NCBI GenBank assembly: GCA_003427395.1
Contig: BFEA01000083.1
Coordinates: 2,643,756 to 2,696,699 of the forward strand
From: Chara braunii
Lineage: Eukaryota; Streptophyta; Charophyceae; Charales; Characeae
Length of the DNA stretch: 52,944 nucleotides
Direction of reading: 5' to 3'
Part shown: one piece after another, positions 30,061 to 41,357 of the stretch
Position numbering within the stretch: position 1 is the first letter of the stretch
Layout: each line of letters begins with the position of its first letter
Position numbers and translations under genes: made by a program
Notes under the pieces: generated by a model
Database searches by the model: none
What the model was told of the DNA's origin: nothing
What the model saw: the letters and a program-made list of their open reading frames with translations, nothing else

Positions 30061-31103
30061 TGCAAGGAACATGAATATGGACGAAGCACAGAAATCCAGA
30101 ATGCAAAATCACACTGAAGTCCAGGTAGTCAAAGCTAGAGCAGATAGGACAATGGAACCGAGTAACCATCCAATTGAGAATGATACAGAAGAATCGTGAG
30201 TCAATGTCCATGCCCAACAGGGCAACACCAACAGCATAACCCAATGTAGCTCTCTCTTATGAATGGCACCAGGCGCCCTATCTACTCTACAGACTAAGCC
30301 TACAACTACAACAATGAAAGCTACCAGACAACAGGGAGTGATGATGTTAACACCAATGCCGACCTCCACCTCCACCAGGTACGTGTCCTCTTCACCCACA
30401 CTCTCCCTTGTTACCCACACAGCGCCCTTCACCTCCGAAGAACCACCTTCGCCCTCACCTCCCCTGCGCCCGCCAGCAGCCCGGCTATGGCCGCCAACGC
30501 CCTGTGCCCAGGCAGCGCACCACCGTATTAGCGCTGCCTGCCTCCCTCATGCCCAACGCAGCTTTACATAGCACAGCACACTCGCATTCGCGCAGCGTGC
30601 CGGCAATGCCTGCATTGGCTAAGGATCCCTGCCCAGTCGCCCAACTTGCCTATATGCTAGTGTTGCGTGTGGGCGGCCTCCCTTCAGCCTGCGTCTGAGT
30701 CCCAGTCGTTGAACCCAGGCCCGATACAGTTGAGGCCCGGGGGATGCAGTTGCACCTCTTTCGTCAAGGCCTGCGGCCAGATTCAGATAGTGGGCCGATT
30801 TCCCTTTGGCATTTTCGGCCTCTATACCCAGCATGCATTGTCGGCCTCACGTTCAAGTGCCCAGGGCCTAACTAACTCAGAGGCCCTGGGTTTTCAGCAT
30901 TTGCTGAAATCCGAGACTCGGTGCATGCCAACCAACTGGCGTGCTGCAACTGTAAGGACCCCACTTCGTGAAACGTTTGTACAAAGGGCTCTTGTTGATT
31001 TGCTGGTCCGCCTTCACTTAGGGCGGGCACGAGGCTTGCTGGGGCCTTAGCCCAGAACATGTACATCATGGCAAGGCCCCTTCTTGAGGGCTCAATCCTC
31101 ACA
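30061..31103 (-). repeat. Element V 3' LTR
   Basis: 1043 bp. On the minus strand it begins TGTGAGGATTGAGCC and ends GTTCCTTGCA. It matches 36322-37373. Plus-strand open frames inside it occur in both LTRs and encode no known domain. Confidence 0.93.
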
Positions 31104-31116
31104 TTCCATCCCCCTT
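31104..31116 (-). promoter_or_regulatory. Polypurine tract of element V
   Basis: Minus-strand AAGGGGGATGGAA directly precedes the 3' LTR. This is the expected position and composition for the plus-strand DNA primer. Confidence 0.8.
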
Positions 31117-31140
31117 AGCTTCGAAAGTTCGCTGACATGC

Positions 31141-32554
31141 TTACTTCGCAGGTGCCTTCCCTTTCAGCTTCTTCTCGTATTCTGCTACCACATGAGGAGT
31201 TGTGTCAATCAATTCCTCTCTGGTGAACCACCGGTATTCTCTGGGATCCGTATGATGCCTGAATCTGACGCGTTACTCTCTCTTGGGTCTAGGAGGTCTT
31301 CCGCGACCCAGCGGCTTCGGAACAGGCATATCCCTGTGATCCACAATGTTGTCGATGTCTACTTGACCATCCATGGTTGGGGGCAGCATCGATCTCGTGG
31401 AAGGGAATTGGTCTGTCTCAGCGAAAGGTGAAAGCTTTGAGGCATGAAAGACTGGGTGAGTGCGTAGGTGTTCAGGGACATGAATGACATATGTGGGGCC
31501 ATCCATCTCATCTCCCACTATATCCAGGACTTCCCAGGGACCAAAGTACTGAGGCATTAGTTTGCGAGAGATTCCGAATTCTTGTCCTAACTCACTAGCC
31601 TTGACCCAGACACGTTCCCCTACCTAAAATGTGAACTGTCTACGGTGTTGATTCTCAGAAGCAATCATTGCTTGCTCAACTTTCTTCATGTGCTCGACAG
31701 TTTCTTGCAACAACTTCTCATACTGCACACCATACTCAAGTGTGCCTGGAGTTGCAGCGGGTCAGTTTTCAGGTAGGAGGAAGTCTAATGCTGATCTAGG
31801 CTTCCATCCCAAGTGAAGTTGATTAGGACTAACGCCAGTACTGTTGTGGACAGCATTGTTGTACAGGCTGGCGATGAGAGGCAACTGCTCATCCCAATCA
31901 TCCTGGTTGGGTTTGATGTAATGCCTCGGCAAGTGCTGTACAACTCTGTTCATTTGCTCGGCTTGTCCGTTGGCTTCGGGATAATTCCCTGAAGTCATCT
32001 GAAAGTTGACTGCCCATCTGTTCTGCAGTCTTCTTCCACAACTCACTTGTGAATCGGAGATCTCGGTCACTAACGATTGACTTTGGTAAACCAAAGTCAC
32101 GCACCCAGTTGTCTTTGAACAACTTGATGACATAGTCAGTTCTTGCGGTCTCTGGCATGGCCACTAGTCTAGCGTACTTGGTGAATCGATCGATGATGAC
32201 GAAGATGTGCCTCTTGCCACTCTTACTAGTCACCAGGGTATCCATGAAATCCATGGAAACACTCTGTCCTGGACCAGCAGGAATAGGCAAAGGCTTCAAC
32301 AACCCAAGCGGTGCTTGAGTTCGCGGCTTGTCCCGCTGACAGACCAGACAGGTCTCTACGTACTTCTTTGCGTCATCGAACATTCCTGGCCACCAAAATC
32401 GCTGTACTAGGTTAGCACTCGTCTTCTTGTAGCCAAAGTGCCCGGTTGCGTCATGACATTCACCTAAAAATAAACTACGCAAACGTTCACTAGATGGAAC
32501 TACTAACCTTTTTAATCCTGCCTGATCAAGATAGAGTAACCCGTCCACCATCAC
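31141..32554 (-). pseudogene. pol: Element V integrase with chromodomain-like tail
   Basis: From 32554 downward: HHCC (ECHDATGHFGYKK, CLVCQRDK), DDE core (SMDFMD, IVSDRDLRF), a frameshift near 32000-32040, the Glu-containing segment in another frame (YPEANGQAEQMN), then GPY/F (GPWEVLDIV...HASKLSP) and a tail ending YRWFTREELIDTTPHVVAEYE, stop at 31141-31143. Stops also lie near 31624 and 31273. Integration enzyme in intact relatives; broken here. The linker before the chromodomain-like part is longer and richer in Pro/Arg than in families A and B. Confidence 0.88.
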
Positions 32555-32563
32555 AAACTCACT

Positions 32564-33289
32564 TTACGTGGCCTTGTCTTTTGCCTGAAGTTTGCGCATG
32601 ATGTCCATCGTGACAGGGTCTTCCTGATAGGCTCCCACCAATGATTGAGTTACTTCGTCAGATACGCCAAAGTCAGAAACTAGCGCACCTAGGTAGTCTG
32701 CTCTACGGGATAGCGCATCCGCAACCTTGTTGTACTCTCCCTTTAAGTACTCAAGCTTGAAGTCATATTGGTCTATGACCTCAATCCATCGCTTGAGTGC
32801 GTCAGAAAGAGCCGGTTGAGTCTTGATCCATTTGAGGGTCCGATGATCAGTCCTCAAGTAGAAGAACCTTCCCAATAGGAAGTGTCTCCAATGGACAAGT
32901 GTTTTATATAGAGCATAGAGTTCTCTTTCGTAGGTGGACTTTGCCAACTTCTTGGATGGCATCTTCTTACTCATGTACTCAATCGGTCTCAACTTCTTCC
33001 CATCCTGCTGAGCCAGCACTGCGCCATTGCCGTATTGGTTTGCGTCAGTGGTCACTATGAATGGCTTCTGAGGATCGGGAACCATGAGGACCTCATAATT
33101 CATGAGTGCATGCTTCAATCTCTTGAAAGCACCCTCGCACTCATCACTCTAGTCCCACGGTGTGTCAAGTCGAGTCAGATCAGTCAAAGGAAAGGCGGCT
33201 GTAGAATTGTTTTTTACGAAGTTTCTATAGTAGCCGCACATTCCTAAGAATGATCTGACCTCAGTGACTGTCTGAGGTCGTGGCCAGTC
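32564..33289 (-). pseudogene. pol: Element V RNase H and RT connection
   Basis: The frame 33118-32564 has TTDANQYGNG, YERELYALYKT, TDHRTLKWI and VADALSR, the RNase H acidic motifs. The upstream 33119-33289 has the RT connection ([10 protein letters not shown]-like) with a stop near 33149. The domain is recognisable over its whole length, but the catalytic-region Gly changes (NG for IG) and the stops argue against activity. Confidence 0.87.
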
Positions 33290-34360
33290 TCAAATACTAG
33301 CCACCTTCGCATCTTCCGGCCTTATCCCCTCCGCGGATACTTCATGACCCAAGTATAGTATCTTAGTGCAGCCAAACTCGCACTTCTCTAAGTTGACCTT
33401 ACACTTGTATTGTTGCAGGAGTGAGAGTACCTTCTCAACATGTTGTGCGTGCTCCTCGGCAGACTTACTAAAGATCAGAATGTCGTATAAGTAGACCAAG
33501 ACAAACTTATCTAAATGGTCATGGAAGATCCGATTCATAGCGTGTTGGAATGTTCCCGGCGCGTTACAAAGACCAAAAGGCATCACTACAAACTCATACA
33601 GACCATAACGAGTTTAAAAAGTTGTCTTGTGTTGGTCCTCTGGCCTTATAGCGATCTGATGATAGCCGGATTTCAAGTCTATCTTGCTATAGTACTTGCA
33701 TCTCTGCACCCTATCCAATAGGTCGTCTATGCGAGGTAGAGGCTCTGCGTTTTTCTCTCTGATGGCATTGAGGCCTCTATAGTCAATGCACATCCTCAAA
33801 GTTCCCCCCTTCTTCGGTATGAATAGAACTGGTGATCCGTAAGGGGAAGTACTAGGCCGGATCCATCCCTTCTCTGTCAGCTCCTTAAGTTGTCGCCGAA
33901 GTTCATCTAACTCTGCGGGGGCCATCCTATAAATCCTTCCCTTTGGGGTCTTACTCTCTGGAATGATTTCTATAGCGTGGACGACTTTCCTTTCAACAAC
34001 TCTTGTGGGCTCCTTGAACAGATCAGGGAACTTAGCAACGACGCGTTCTATCTCTCGGGGTATTTTAACGACCTCCCGTTTCTCAGAGACATACACAACG
34101 TACATACCCTCCTCTTCGTTTTGCTTGTAATAATTATAGAACGCTGATGCGCACAAGCAGCCATAGGTATCTATAATGCTACTGGCCTTGAACTTAGTCG
34201 ATCTGACAGTTCGGCCATCGGGCAACTTATGCTTGAGCACCTTCTTATCCCAGTCAAACTGGGGCTTAGCAACTTCGAGGTAGTACATGCCTAATAACAT
34301 GTCGAATGGTGTCGTCGCTAACCAAGAACGAGATCTTATGGTTAAGTTCGCCTCCTCCAT
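33290..34360 (-). pseudogene. pol: Element V reverse transcriptase
   Basis: Two frames: 34360-33614 ([48 protein letters not shown]) and 33586-33290 (MMPFGLCNAPGTFQHA, then the catalytic box). The catalytic motif reads YLYD: the first Asp codon is now Tyr (33485-33487). Loss of one metal-binding Asp should abolish polymerisation. A stop lies near 33614-33616. Otherwise the domain has normal length and order. Confidence 0.9.
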
Positions 34361-34811
34361 AGGAGAAGGTACAGACTACGTCCTTGATGCAGTCTGTTAC
34401 GATCATGCGCTCCTTGTTGGCCAAAGTAGATGCTACAGGTCTACTAAGGTGTCGTACCCGGTCCTGTAGGTGCAGCCTTTCCAAACAGTTGCGACTTATG
34501 TAATTCCGCGTAGATCCGATGTCTATGAAGGCACCACATTTGCGGCCTCCTACATCCACTTCCAGCATGAAATGTTCCCCTCTAGGACCTTTCTTCAGTG
34601 CCACCCAAGACTCGCGAGGGTCCTTGTTTGACCACTCACCTTCAAAGTCGTCTAAGGCCTCAGACACATCTAACGTACAGAGCATAGTTTGGTCTAGTTG
34701 TGTCTGCGGGGTGGCTAAGGAGTCATTAGCTTTGGCCTTGTTATGAAGTGGGGAGGGTATCAAGCCCACTTCATCTTGAGTAGAAGCAGCTAATACTTCC
34801 ACTGGCCTCAC
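34266..34811 (-). pseudogene. pol: Element V protease
   Basis: Retropepsin-like domain after a Gag-Pol linker. The active-site triplet reads DIG (34515-34523) where DSG or DTG is expected, in the context FIDIGSTRNYIS. A frameshift near 34290-34310 separates it from the second motif, which is found in the next frame as TPFDMLLG. The aligned element VI copy has DTC at the same place. The serine or threonine is normally needed, so this copy is likely inactive. Confidence 0.85.
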
Positions 34812-35188
34812 GCGTTTCCCGAGCTAGAAGCCTGGGAATAGGATGCCCCCATCTTTGGAGGTATCTTTTGCGTAACCTTTGCGTTCTGACACTTGTATTG
34901 CGAGTGTCCGTATTCCCCGCAATTGATACAAGCGCCACGCACTCGACGGTCACGCCACACGTCTTGGTCGAGACCTGCCTTCACCCATTCAGCCTGCTTG
35001 GTCTGATTGGAGGCGGCCTTTCCTTGACTCCTAGTTTGGCCCTTCCCTCGGCCAACTGCCTTAGTCTTGACTACCGCGGCGAGGGTGCTACCCTCAGCTA
35101 CCTCCTCGCCGTCAAACTTTGTATAGTCCATCAGGTCAGTGAGTTCGTCGATCTCTGTTTGAGTCCCATCGGACTCAACCATCATCAA
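34808..35188 (-). pseudogene. gag: Element V Gag remnant (C-terminus with CCHC)
   Basis: Only the last ~125 residues of Gag remain: an acidic segment, a basic Gly/Lys-rich stretch and an intact zinc knuckle CINCGEYGHSQYKC (34889-34930 on the plus strand). The leader is joined almost directly to it, whereas element VI has ~1.9 kb of gag, so the capsid part has been deleted. The knuckle would bind RNA if expressed. Confidence 0.85.
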
Positions 35189-35358
35189 TTAGAACCTACC
35201 CTCCCCTCAATCCAACATACCGAACAACATCATTGAGCGAGCAGTGTCTTCGTGTGTGTATCGGCCCACCCCTGTGCCCAAGTCCGTTACCGAGCAAGCC
35301 AGCCCAACCACTCTTCTTTACCCTCGTATGGCGACGAGCCTTCCTGTCCATGTGATCT

Positions 35359-35439
35359 GGCTGATCAGGAGGAATTTATAGAGCGCCCCCATCTCTTCAG
35401 GAATAATTTAACGTCGCAGTCAGGACGACGATCACAGCC
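35359..35439 (-). ncRNA. Conserved structured leader RNA module (copy 2)
   Basis: On the minus strand an outer stem GGCT-(GT bulge)-GATC pairs with GATCAGCC. Hairpin 1 is CGTCG/CGACG with a 9 nt loop. Hairpin 2 is AGAG/CTCT with a loop containing GGGGG. The stem of hairpin 2 differs from GGAG/CTCC in element I and AGGAC/GTCCT in element VI but pairs in each. Confidence 0.65.
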
Positions 35440-35684
35440 AGATTTACAATGAACTCCCAACCAGAAATATTTATAGACGGTCTGGTAAGCGTCTGTCATG
35501 GGCTAGCACACCCGGCAGGACTTCTATTCAGCGCAGCAAGTGCCAAAATGGACAGCAGCTATCGCATGCATGACCTACTACCATTGGGTTGGCATGGTGA
35601 CCGTGACCCAGTGCTTCGACCAGGGCCCTTCAGAGGCACCGCCCTTTCTCCTTCCAGATGCTTCCGGGAAGATTGTCGTCTCTC

Positions 35685-36189
35685 NNNNNNNNNNNNNNNN
35701 NNNNNNNNNNNNNNNNNNNNNNNNNNNNNNNNNNNNNNNNNNNNNNNNNNNNNNNNNNNNNNNNNNNNNNNNNNNNNNNNNNNNNNNNNNNNNNNNNNNN
35801 NNNNNNNNNNNNNNNNNNNNNNNNNNNNNNNNNNNNNNNNNNNNNNNNNNNNNNNNNNNNNNNNNNNNNNNNNNNNNNNNNNNNNNNNNNNNNNNNNNNN
35901 NNNNNNNNNNNNNNNNNNNNNNNNNNNNNNNNNNNNNNNNNNNNNNNNNNNNNNNNNNNNNNNNNNNNNNNNNNNNNNNNNNNNNNNNNNNNNNNNNNNN
36001 NNNNNNNNNNNNNNNNNNNNNNNNNNNNNNNNNNNNNNNNNNNNNNNNNNNNNNNNNNNNNNNNNNNNNNNNNNNNNNNNNNNNNNNNNNNNNNNNNNNN
36101 NNNNNNNNNNNNNNNNNNNNNNNNNNNNNNNNNNNNNNNNNNNNNNNNNNNNNNNNNNNNNNNNNNNNNNNNNNNNNNNNNNNNNNNNN
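35685..36189. other. Assembly gap (505 N)
   Basis: Run of N in the leader of element V. Long open frames across it are artefacts. Confidence 0.99.
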
Positions 36190-36306
36190 CCCAGGGCGTG
36201 CGCCTATGTGGCCTGACGTCACAAGTACCAACTGCGAAGAAGCATCGTCAACGCACCAAGTCTGTATAACGCCAGCGTGCCAAAAGGTAAGTGGCGAATC
36301 AAACCA

Positions 36307-36318
36307 GCTCCGATACCA
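36307..36318 (-). promoter_or_regulatory. Primer-binding site of element V
   Basis: TGGTATCGGAGC on the minus strand, three bases from the 5' LTR. Initiator tRNA-Met type. Confidence 0.88.
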
Positions 36319-36321
36319 AAT

Positions 36322-37373
36322 TGCAAGGAACATGAATATGGACGAAGCACATAAATCCAGAATGCAAAATCACAGTGAAGTCCAGGTAGTCAAAGCCAGA
36401 GCAGATAGCACAATGGAACCGAGTAACCATCCAATTGAGAATGATACAAAAGAATCGTGAGTCAATGTCCATGCCCAACATGACAACACCAACAGCATAA
36501 CCCAATGTAACTCTCTCCTATGAATGGCGCCAGGCGCCCTATCTACTCTACAGACTAAGCCTACAACTACAACAATGAAAGCAACCAGACAACTTGACTA
36601 CCAGCGAGTGATGATGTCAACACCAATGTCGACCTCCACCTCCACCAGATACGTGTCCTCTTCACCCGCACTCTCCCTTGTTACCCACACAGCGCCCTTC
36701 ACCTCCGAAGAACCACCTTCGCCCTCACCTTCGGTGCGCCCGCCAGCAGCCCGGCTATGGCCGCCAGCGCCCTGCGCCCAGGCAGCGCACCACCGTACTA
36801 GCGTTGCCTGCCTCCCTCATGCCCAACGCAGCTTTACACAACACAACACACTCGCATTCGCGCAGCGTGGCGGCAATGCCTGCATTGGCCAAGGATCCCT
36901 GCCCACTCGCCCTATTTGCCTATATGCTAGTGTTGCGTGTGGGCGGCCTTCCTTCAGCTTGCGTCTGAGTCCCAGTCGCTGAACCCAGGCCCGATACAGT
37001 TGAGGCCCGGGGGATGCAGTTGCACCCCTTTCGTCGAGGCCTACGACCAGATTAAGATAGTGGGCCGATTTCCCTTTGGCATTTTCGGCCTCTATACCCA
37101 GCATGCATTGTCGGCCTCACGTTCAAGTGCCCAGGGCCTAACTAACTCAGAGGGCCTGGGTTTTCAGCATTTGCTGATATCCGAGACTCGGTGCACTCCA
37201 ACCAACTGGCGTGCTGCAACTGTAAGGACCCCACTTCGTGAAATGTTTGTACAGTGGGCTTTTGTTGATTTGCTGGCTCGCCTTCACTTAGGGCGGGCAC
37301 GAGGCTTGCTGGGGCCTTAGCCCAGAACATGTTCATCATGGCAAGGCCCCTTCTTGAGGGCTCAATCCTCACA
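36322..37373 (-). repeat. Element V 5' LTR
   Basis: 1052 bp, matching 30061-31103 apart from scattered substitutions and a 9 bp indel near 36595. It ends at the catg duplication 37374-37377. Confidence 0.93.
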
Positions 37374-37377
37374 CATG

Positions 37378-40300
37378 AGAAGAAACACATGTTCTAGGTG
37401 CATCCGGAGCCAAAATCAAGTCCAGATGCACTTGGGAATTGACCGTTTATTTTTCTTTTGAGTAAGGGCTAGTTGTAGGGCATTGGGGCTAAGGAATTGA
37501 CCCCCATTGCAGTCCGAGTTGCAACGGACTGCATGGGGGAGAGAAAACACATGTTCGAGGTGCATCCGGAGCCAATATTGAGCCCGGATGCACTAGGAAA
37601 TTTAACGTTTCATTTTCTTCTAACATGGGGCAAGTTGTGGAGTTGTGGGTGTAGAAAACAGCCATGACTGCAGTCCGAGAAATTATGGACTGCATGGGGA
37701 TGCCAAGGCTAAGGGGAAATGGGCTACGACAAACCCGGAAGGCTAGAAAGGAGCAATTTCGGCATGGGGTAAGTAAAGACGGTAAACGACAACCGTGAGA
37801 TGAGATCTCACGGCCTAGAAAAATCGGCACACATGTAGAAATGATGGGACCACCAAGGGCAAGGGGCCTCAAAAAAATAAAAATGGGACGCCGTTCGGAA
37901 TGTTGCCGGCGGCCAAATGGGTCTAAATAATAAAAATCGAAAAATGGGACATGCGCCGGCGGGACAAGGAAATGGAGCTAGTATGGAGGAAAATGGCGGG
38001 GACTTGGGATGTCCCAAGGGAACCGTGAGCAAACACAAGGAATATTTGTGCAAGCAAACGACACCGTCAAGATCAAGGATCTGGACGGTGAAAAATATTA
38101 ACACCACTAGTGGGAGCAAGTGGGAGAGCCATGGGAGAAAGAAAAGTAAAACAATGATGTTGAGAAGATTCCCCAGCAGTCCGGGATATCTCGGACTAGC
38201 TAGGCATAAGAAAATAGAGCCTTAAGAGGCTCAACATGAGAAAAAGGTTGCCCTTAGAAAATCGGAGCAAAAGGGGCTAAAAATTGGGCAAACGGGAGCA
38301 AAATGGAGCTCCCTAGGAGCATGGGGGTGCCATTGTTGGAATCCGAGATGTAACGGCCAAGTAACAGCCATGAACCTGGCCTTAAAAGAGGCCTTAGGGC
38401 CTAGAAAGAGGGTGCACAACAATTTGACACTTGTCACAACTGAAATAAAAGAAAAAGAAAGAAAAGGGAGAGAAAAAGAAGGGAGAATGAGACAAAAGGG
38501 AGAAGAGAATGGAGGAGAGTGTACCGGCCTATTGGGACCTGCACAGTAGGGACTGGCAGGTCCCAACTGTGACCTCATCCCTCCTAGAATGAGGGAGGGC
38601 AATCCGGATTGAAGAGATAGGGCCATATCTCAATAAAATCTGAATTAAAAAGCAAAAAATGAGAGAAAATGCAGAAAGGAAGTGGCCGTTTTTCTTTTTG
38701 ACCATGAATCTGGGATCAGATCTCATGGTGGAGAGGAACTAGCCGTTTTTTTTGGGCCATCTCAAAACGGCTAGCTCCGGAATGAGGTGGCAACCCAAAA
38801 TGGAAAGAAACAAAAGAGGGAAAAGGACAAAACTGTGCATTTGGCCCAAAAAGAGAGCTAGATGCACCAAAAATTGAAAAGGTAGACTTAGGGGCTCAAA
38901 ATTGAAGCAAGGGCTACTAGGGGGTAGCACGGATTATTGCTGGCCTTGGATCTCAGCCAGATCCAAGGCTGAAAATATGCCGCCACATGGAATCACAAGG
39001 CCTTTTTCTTTCAAGTATTGCTGCCCCTTGGGCATTAGGACCCAAGGGGGAAGCATTTGAGCAGTGGAAAAGAGGCCGAAGTAAGCCAAAAGGCAGTCCG
39101 AGTTGGTACAGACCACTCGGTCCGAGTTGGTACAAACCACTCGGATTGCATGTACTTGGCCAAAATGAGGCCCAGATACCTCCAGAAGCGCCTAGTGGAG
39201 GAATTGGCCTAGGGGGTACCTCGGTTCACCCCAAGGCACTTGGAGAGGCTCATGAGCTGGCCGGACTGCTGGTTTCAGCCTACATAAGTTGAGGATGCAG
39301 TTGGCCACTCTCACATTTGCATGAGGAGTGCCCATGCTGCCCAAGTGAGCTCACAGGAGCACCTTTGCACTTGGAGTGAGGAGGGAGGAACCCATGCTAG
39401 TTGGAGAGCTTAGAGGAGACTAGGAGGTAGTGGGGAGGACTCTAGAGGATAGTGATGGTGGGAGAGACACTTGGGAGGTGATCCGCCATATCCCCCCTGG
39501 GTGTAGGAGAGAAGGAGAGGCTAGAGGAGCCCCATTAGCCCTCCTAGAGGGGAGGACTCCATAGCCATAGCTGAGGAAGCTTGCCATAGCCTCGGAGAGA
39601 GCAAGGAAGGAGGAGAGAGGGGCTTGGAGAAGAAGGAAGCCATAGCCAAGAGGGGATTGTGCAAGGAGTGGAAGCTTCATCAAGAGAACACCAACATCAA
39701 GGAATCAACAAGGGTGCGAACGACAAGAAGAAATCAGACCTCACTTGGTGGAGAAAGAGGGCAAGGGGAGGATAGACGGTCCCTTGCGCCACCAAGAAGG
39801 CAAAGGAAAGGACGATTGAGAAAGTGGGAAAAAAAGGTGGAACCCGAAAAAGAGTATAGGTGAAAGCAAGGTCAGTTTGACTCAACCATTTCCCCGACTG
39901 CATGACTATAAGAAGAGGATGGGCTGATTGAGCAAGAAAAGGGAACAAAGAACACCCAAAGAGCATGAGAAAGGCGTGTGGGAAGGGCTATGTGTTGACC
40001 CCCAACGGGGGATTGTATGGATCTTTGCTTTGTGTGGGATTGTGCAGGTGAGTGATGGCAAAGGATGCCTTAAGCGTGATGGGGCCGGGAGGAACCGGGC
40101 ACCAAGAGGGAAGAGGGGCAAAGGGACTATGGGACCCTTAGCATAAAGACAAACCATGAAAATGACCTTTGTGTTTTAGATTTGGAGTGTGGATGAGGAA
40201 ATAGAATGCAATCTTGCCAAAGGAAACGCGATGTTGGGAACGTGCATGCATGTAAAGGCCCGAAAAGACTAAGGGGCCTGCCTCAACGGATTTGAAAGAG

Positions 40301-40757
40301 ATGAATGAGGCCCAATCGGTGTGTAGAAGCGAGGGGGAGGACGGCTCCGCCGCACCCCGATGACGCCATAGGTACACAGGGTTTAGGGAAATGGTGCGTG
40401 GCCTAAGGATGACGCTTAGCCTGCTCACAAAAGGAAGAAAACTCTCAAAGAACCTCTGGAGTGCCTGGGTATTGGAAGGAGCAATTGCATGAGAACACAA
40501 CAAAGAATCAAAGAAAAAAAAATCAGCGTTGCGGAACGACCAGCGAAACTACCACCCGGCGTGAGGGTTGAGCTACATCCCCAATGTCAAAGCTCTCTCG
40601 CGCGATGGCCCACCCCCATCCATCTTAAAGCACTAGGTGGGGGTGACCTCGGGACGAACGGCCCGCGCCCTGAGCATGAGCGCGGGCGGGCCGAGCCGAC
40701 TGGGACCCGCAGTGGGGTCAACTAAGGCTCGAAAGTTTACCAGGGTTTGGCCCTACA
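37378..40757. other. Element IV right piece (non-coding, hairpin-rich)
   Basis: There is no recognisable protein. Perfect or near-perfect inverted repeats include GCAGTCCG/CGGACTGC with CCCCCAT/ATGGGGG flanks (37502-37539), GCAGTCC/GGACTGC (37670-37693), CCGTGAGAT/ATCTCACGG (~37793-37812), CACCGTC.../...GACGGTG (38062-38090), AGTCCG/CGGACT (38179-38199), GCCTTGGATCT/AGATCCAAGGC (38943-38969) and GCAGTCCGAGT/ACTCGGATTGC (~39094-39147). Segment 37830-38580 is a diverged copy of 29020-29860. Confidence 0.75.
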
Positions 40758-41357
40758 CCGGTTTTGAAGGTTGCCGATCCTTCTTTGCCCTTTGTCGTCA
40801 CAACCGACGCCAGTCAGTATGGGATAGGTGTTGTACTCCAGCAAGATGATGGGAATGGATACAGACTTGTAGAGTTTATGTCCCGACGACTGCCTAATGA
40901 GAGGGTCGCCGCTTCCACGTACGAAAGAGAGTTGTATGCTCTTCGGGAGGCTCTAGATCATTGGCGACACTATTTCTTAGGACGCCACTTTAAAGTGTAC
41001 TCAGAACGTGAGACACTTCGCTGGCTTAAAATGCAGGCCCGAATGACACCTAAATTGATCAGGTGGGCCGTTGAGATTGATCAATACGACTTTGAATTAA
41101 AGCCAGTTAAGGGTAAGTACAACGTTGTTGCTGACGTGTTGAGTCAAAGATCTGACTTTTTCGGTGTCGTTGTAACATACTTAGGTATGGGCACTGACTT
41201 GCAAGATAAAATTAGAAATGCGTATTCCACAAATCTTGTCTATGGCGCTATGATTAAATGTGCGCAAGAAGCGCCACAAGAGTTTCCTAATTGCCGAATT
41301 ACACAGGGACTGTTGTTTAAGCAAACAGACGTGCATGACATTGGGGGAGTGTCATGA
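40758..41357 (+). pseudogene. pol: Element III Pol part 2: RNase H
   Basis: Resumes the Pol reading exactly where 28604 stopped, with ccgg duplicated. Motifs TTDASQYGIG, YERELYALREA, SERETLRWL and VADVLSQ cover RNase H. The third acidic motif has Glu-Arg where relatives have Asp-His (SDHETLR), and the last has VADVLSQ for VADALSR, so activity is doubtful. It ends by frameshift at 41357, where ~50 bp found in elements I and II are missing. Confidence 0.9.

Larger units (their letters stand above)
35189..36306 (-). other. Element V leader with 505 N gap
   Basis: Leader between the PBS and the gag remnant. The N run covers 35685-36189. The sequenced part (35190-35684) is homologous to 46600-47060 in element VI and contains a minus-strand TATAAATA (35468-35475) followed by the structured RNA module (35359-35439). 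Confidence 0.8.
30061..37373 (-). mobile_element. Element V: family C Ty3/gypsy retrotransposon
   Basis: Minus-strand element of 7.3 kb nested in element IV. 5' LTR 36322-37373, PBS 36307-36318, leader with N gap, remnant gag, protease, RT, RNase H, integrase, chromodomain-like tail, PPT 31104-31116, 3' LTR 30061-31103. The flanks catg (30057-30060 and 37374-37377) are the target duplication. The LTRs differ at roughly 4-5 percent of positions, including a 9 bp indel. Most of gag is deleted, the RT catalytic motif reads YLYD and the protease site reads DIG, so it cannot act on its own. It is homologous to element VI. Confidence 0.93.
28605..40757. mobile_element. Element IV: non-coding, hairpin-rich element of unknown class
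   Basis: Inserted in element III pol between 28604 and 40758 and flanked by ccgg (28601-28604 and 40758-40761). The ends are 5'-TGTCAGGACTGG and CCCTACA-3' (inner strand TGTAGGGCC). Without nested element V it is about 4.8 kb in two pieces, 28605-30060 and 37378-40757. No coding region with a recognisable domain was seen. It carries a 26 bp minisatellite, an internal diverged direct repeat (~29020-29860 with ~37830-38580), and many perfect short inverted repeats. The outer right 1.0 kb (~39700-40757) is similar to 50417-51435 in inverted orientation. It could be a large non-autonomous LTR derivative (LTRs not found), or a DNA transposon derivative with short TGT ends. Confidence 0.75.

Noticed and set aside
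30263-31431. Plus-strand frames repeated at 36524-37320
   Set aside because: They are the antisense strand of the two element V LTRs; no domain and no conservation beyond the LTR.
35449-36460. Frames up to 306 codons across 505 N
   Set aside because: They exist only because N does not create stops.
39690-40757. LTR of element IV
   Set aside because: It matches 50417-51438 in inverted orientation, but no second copy was found at the other end of element IV (28605-29700) on either strand by eye.
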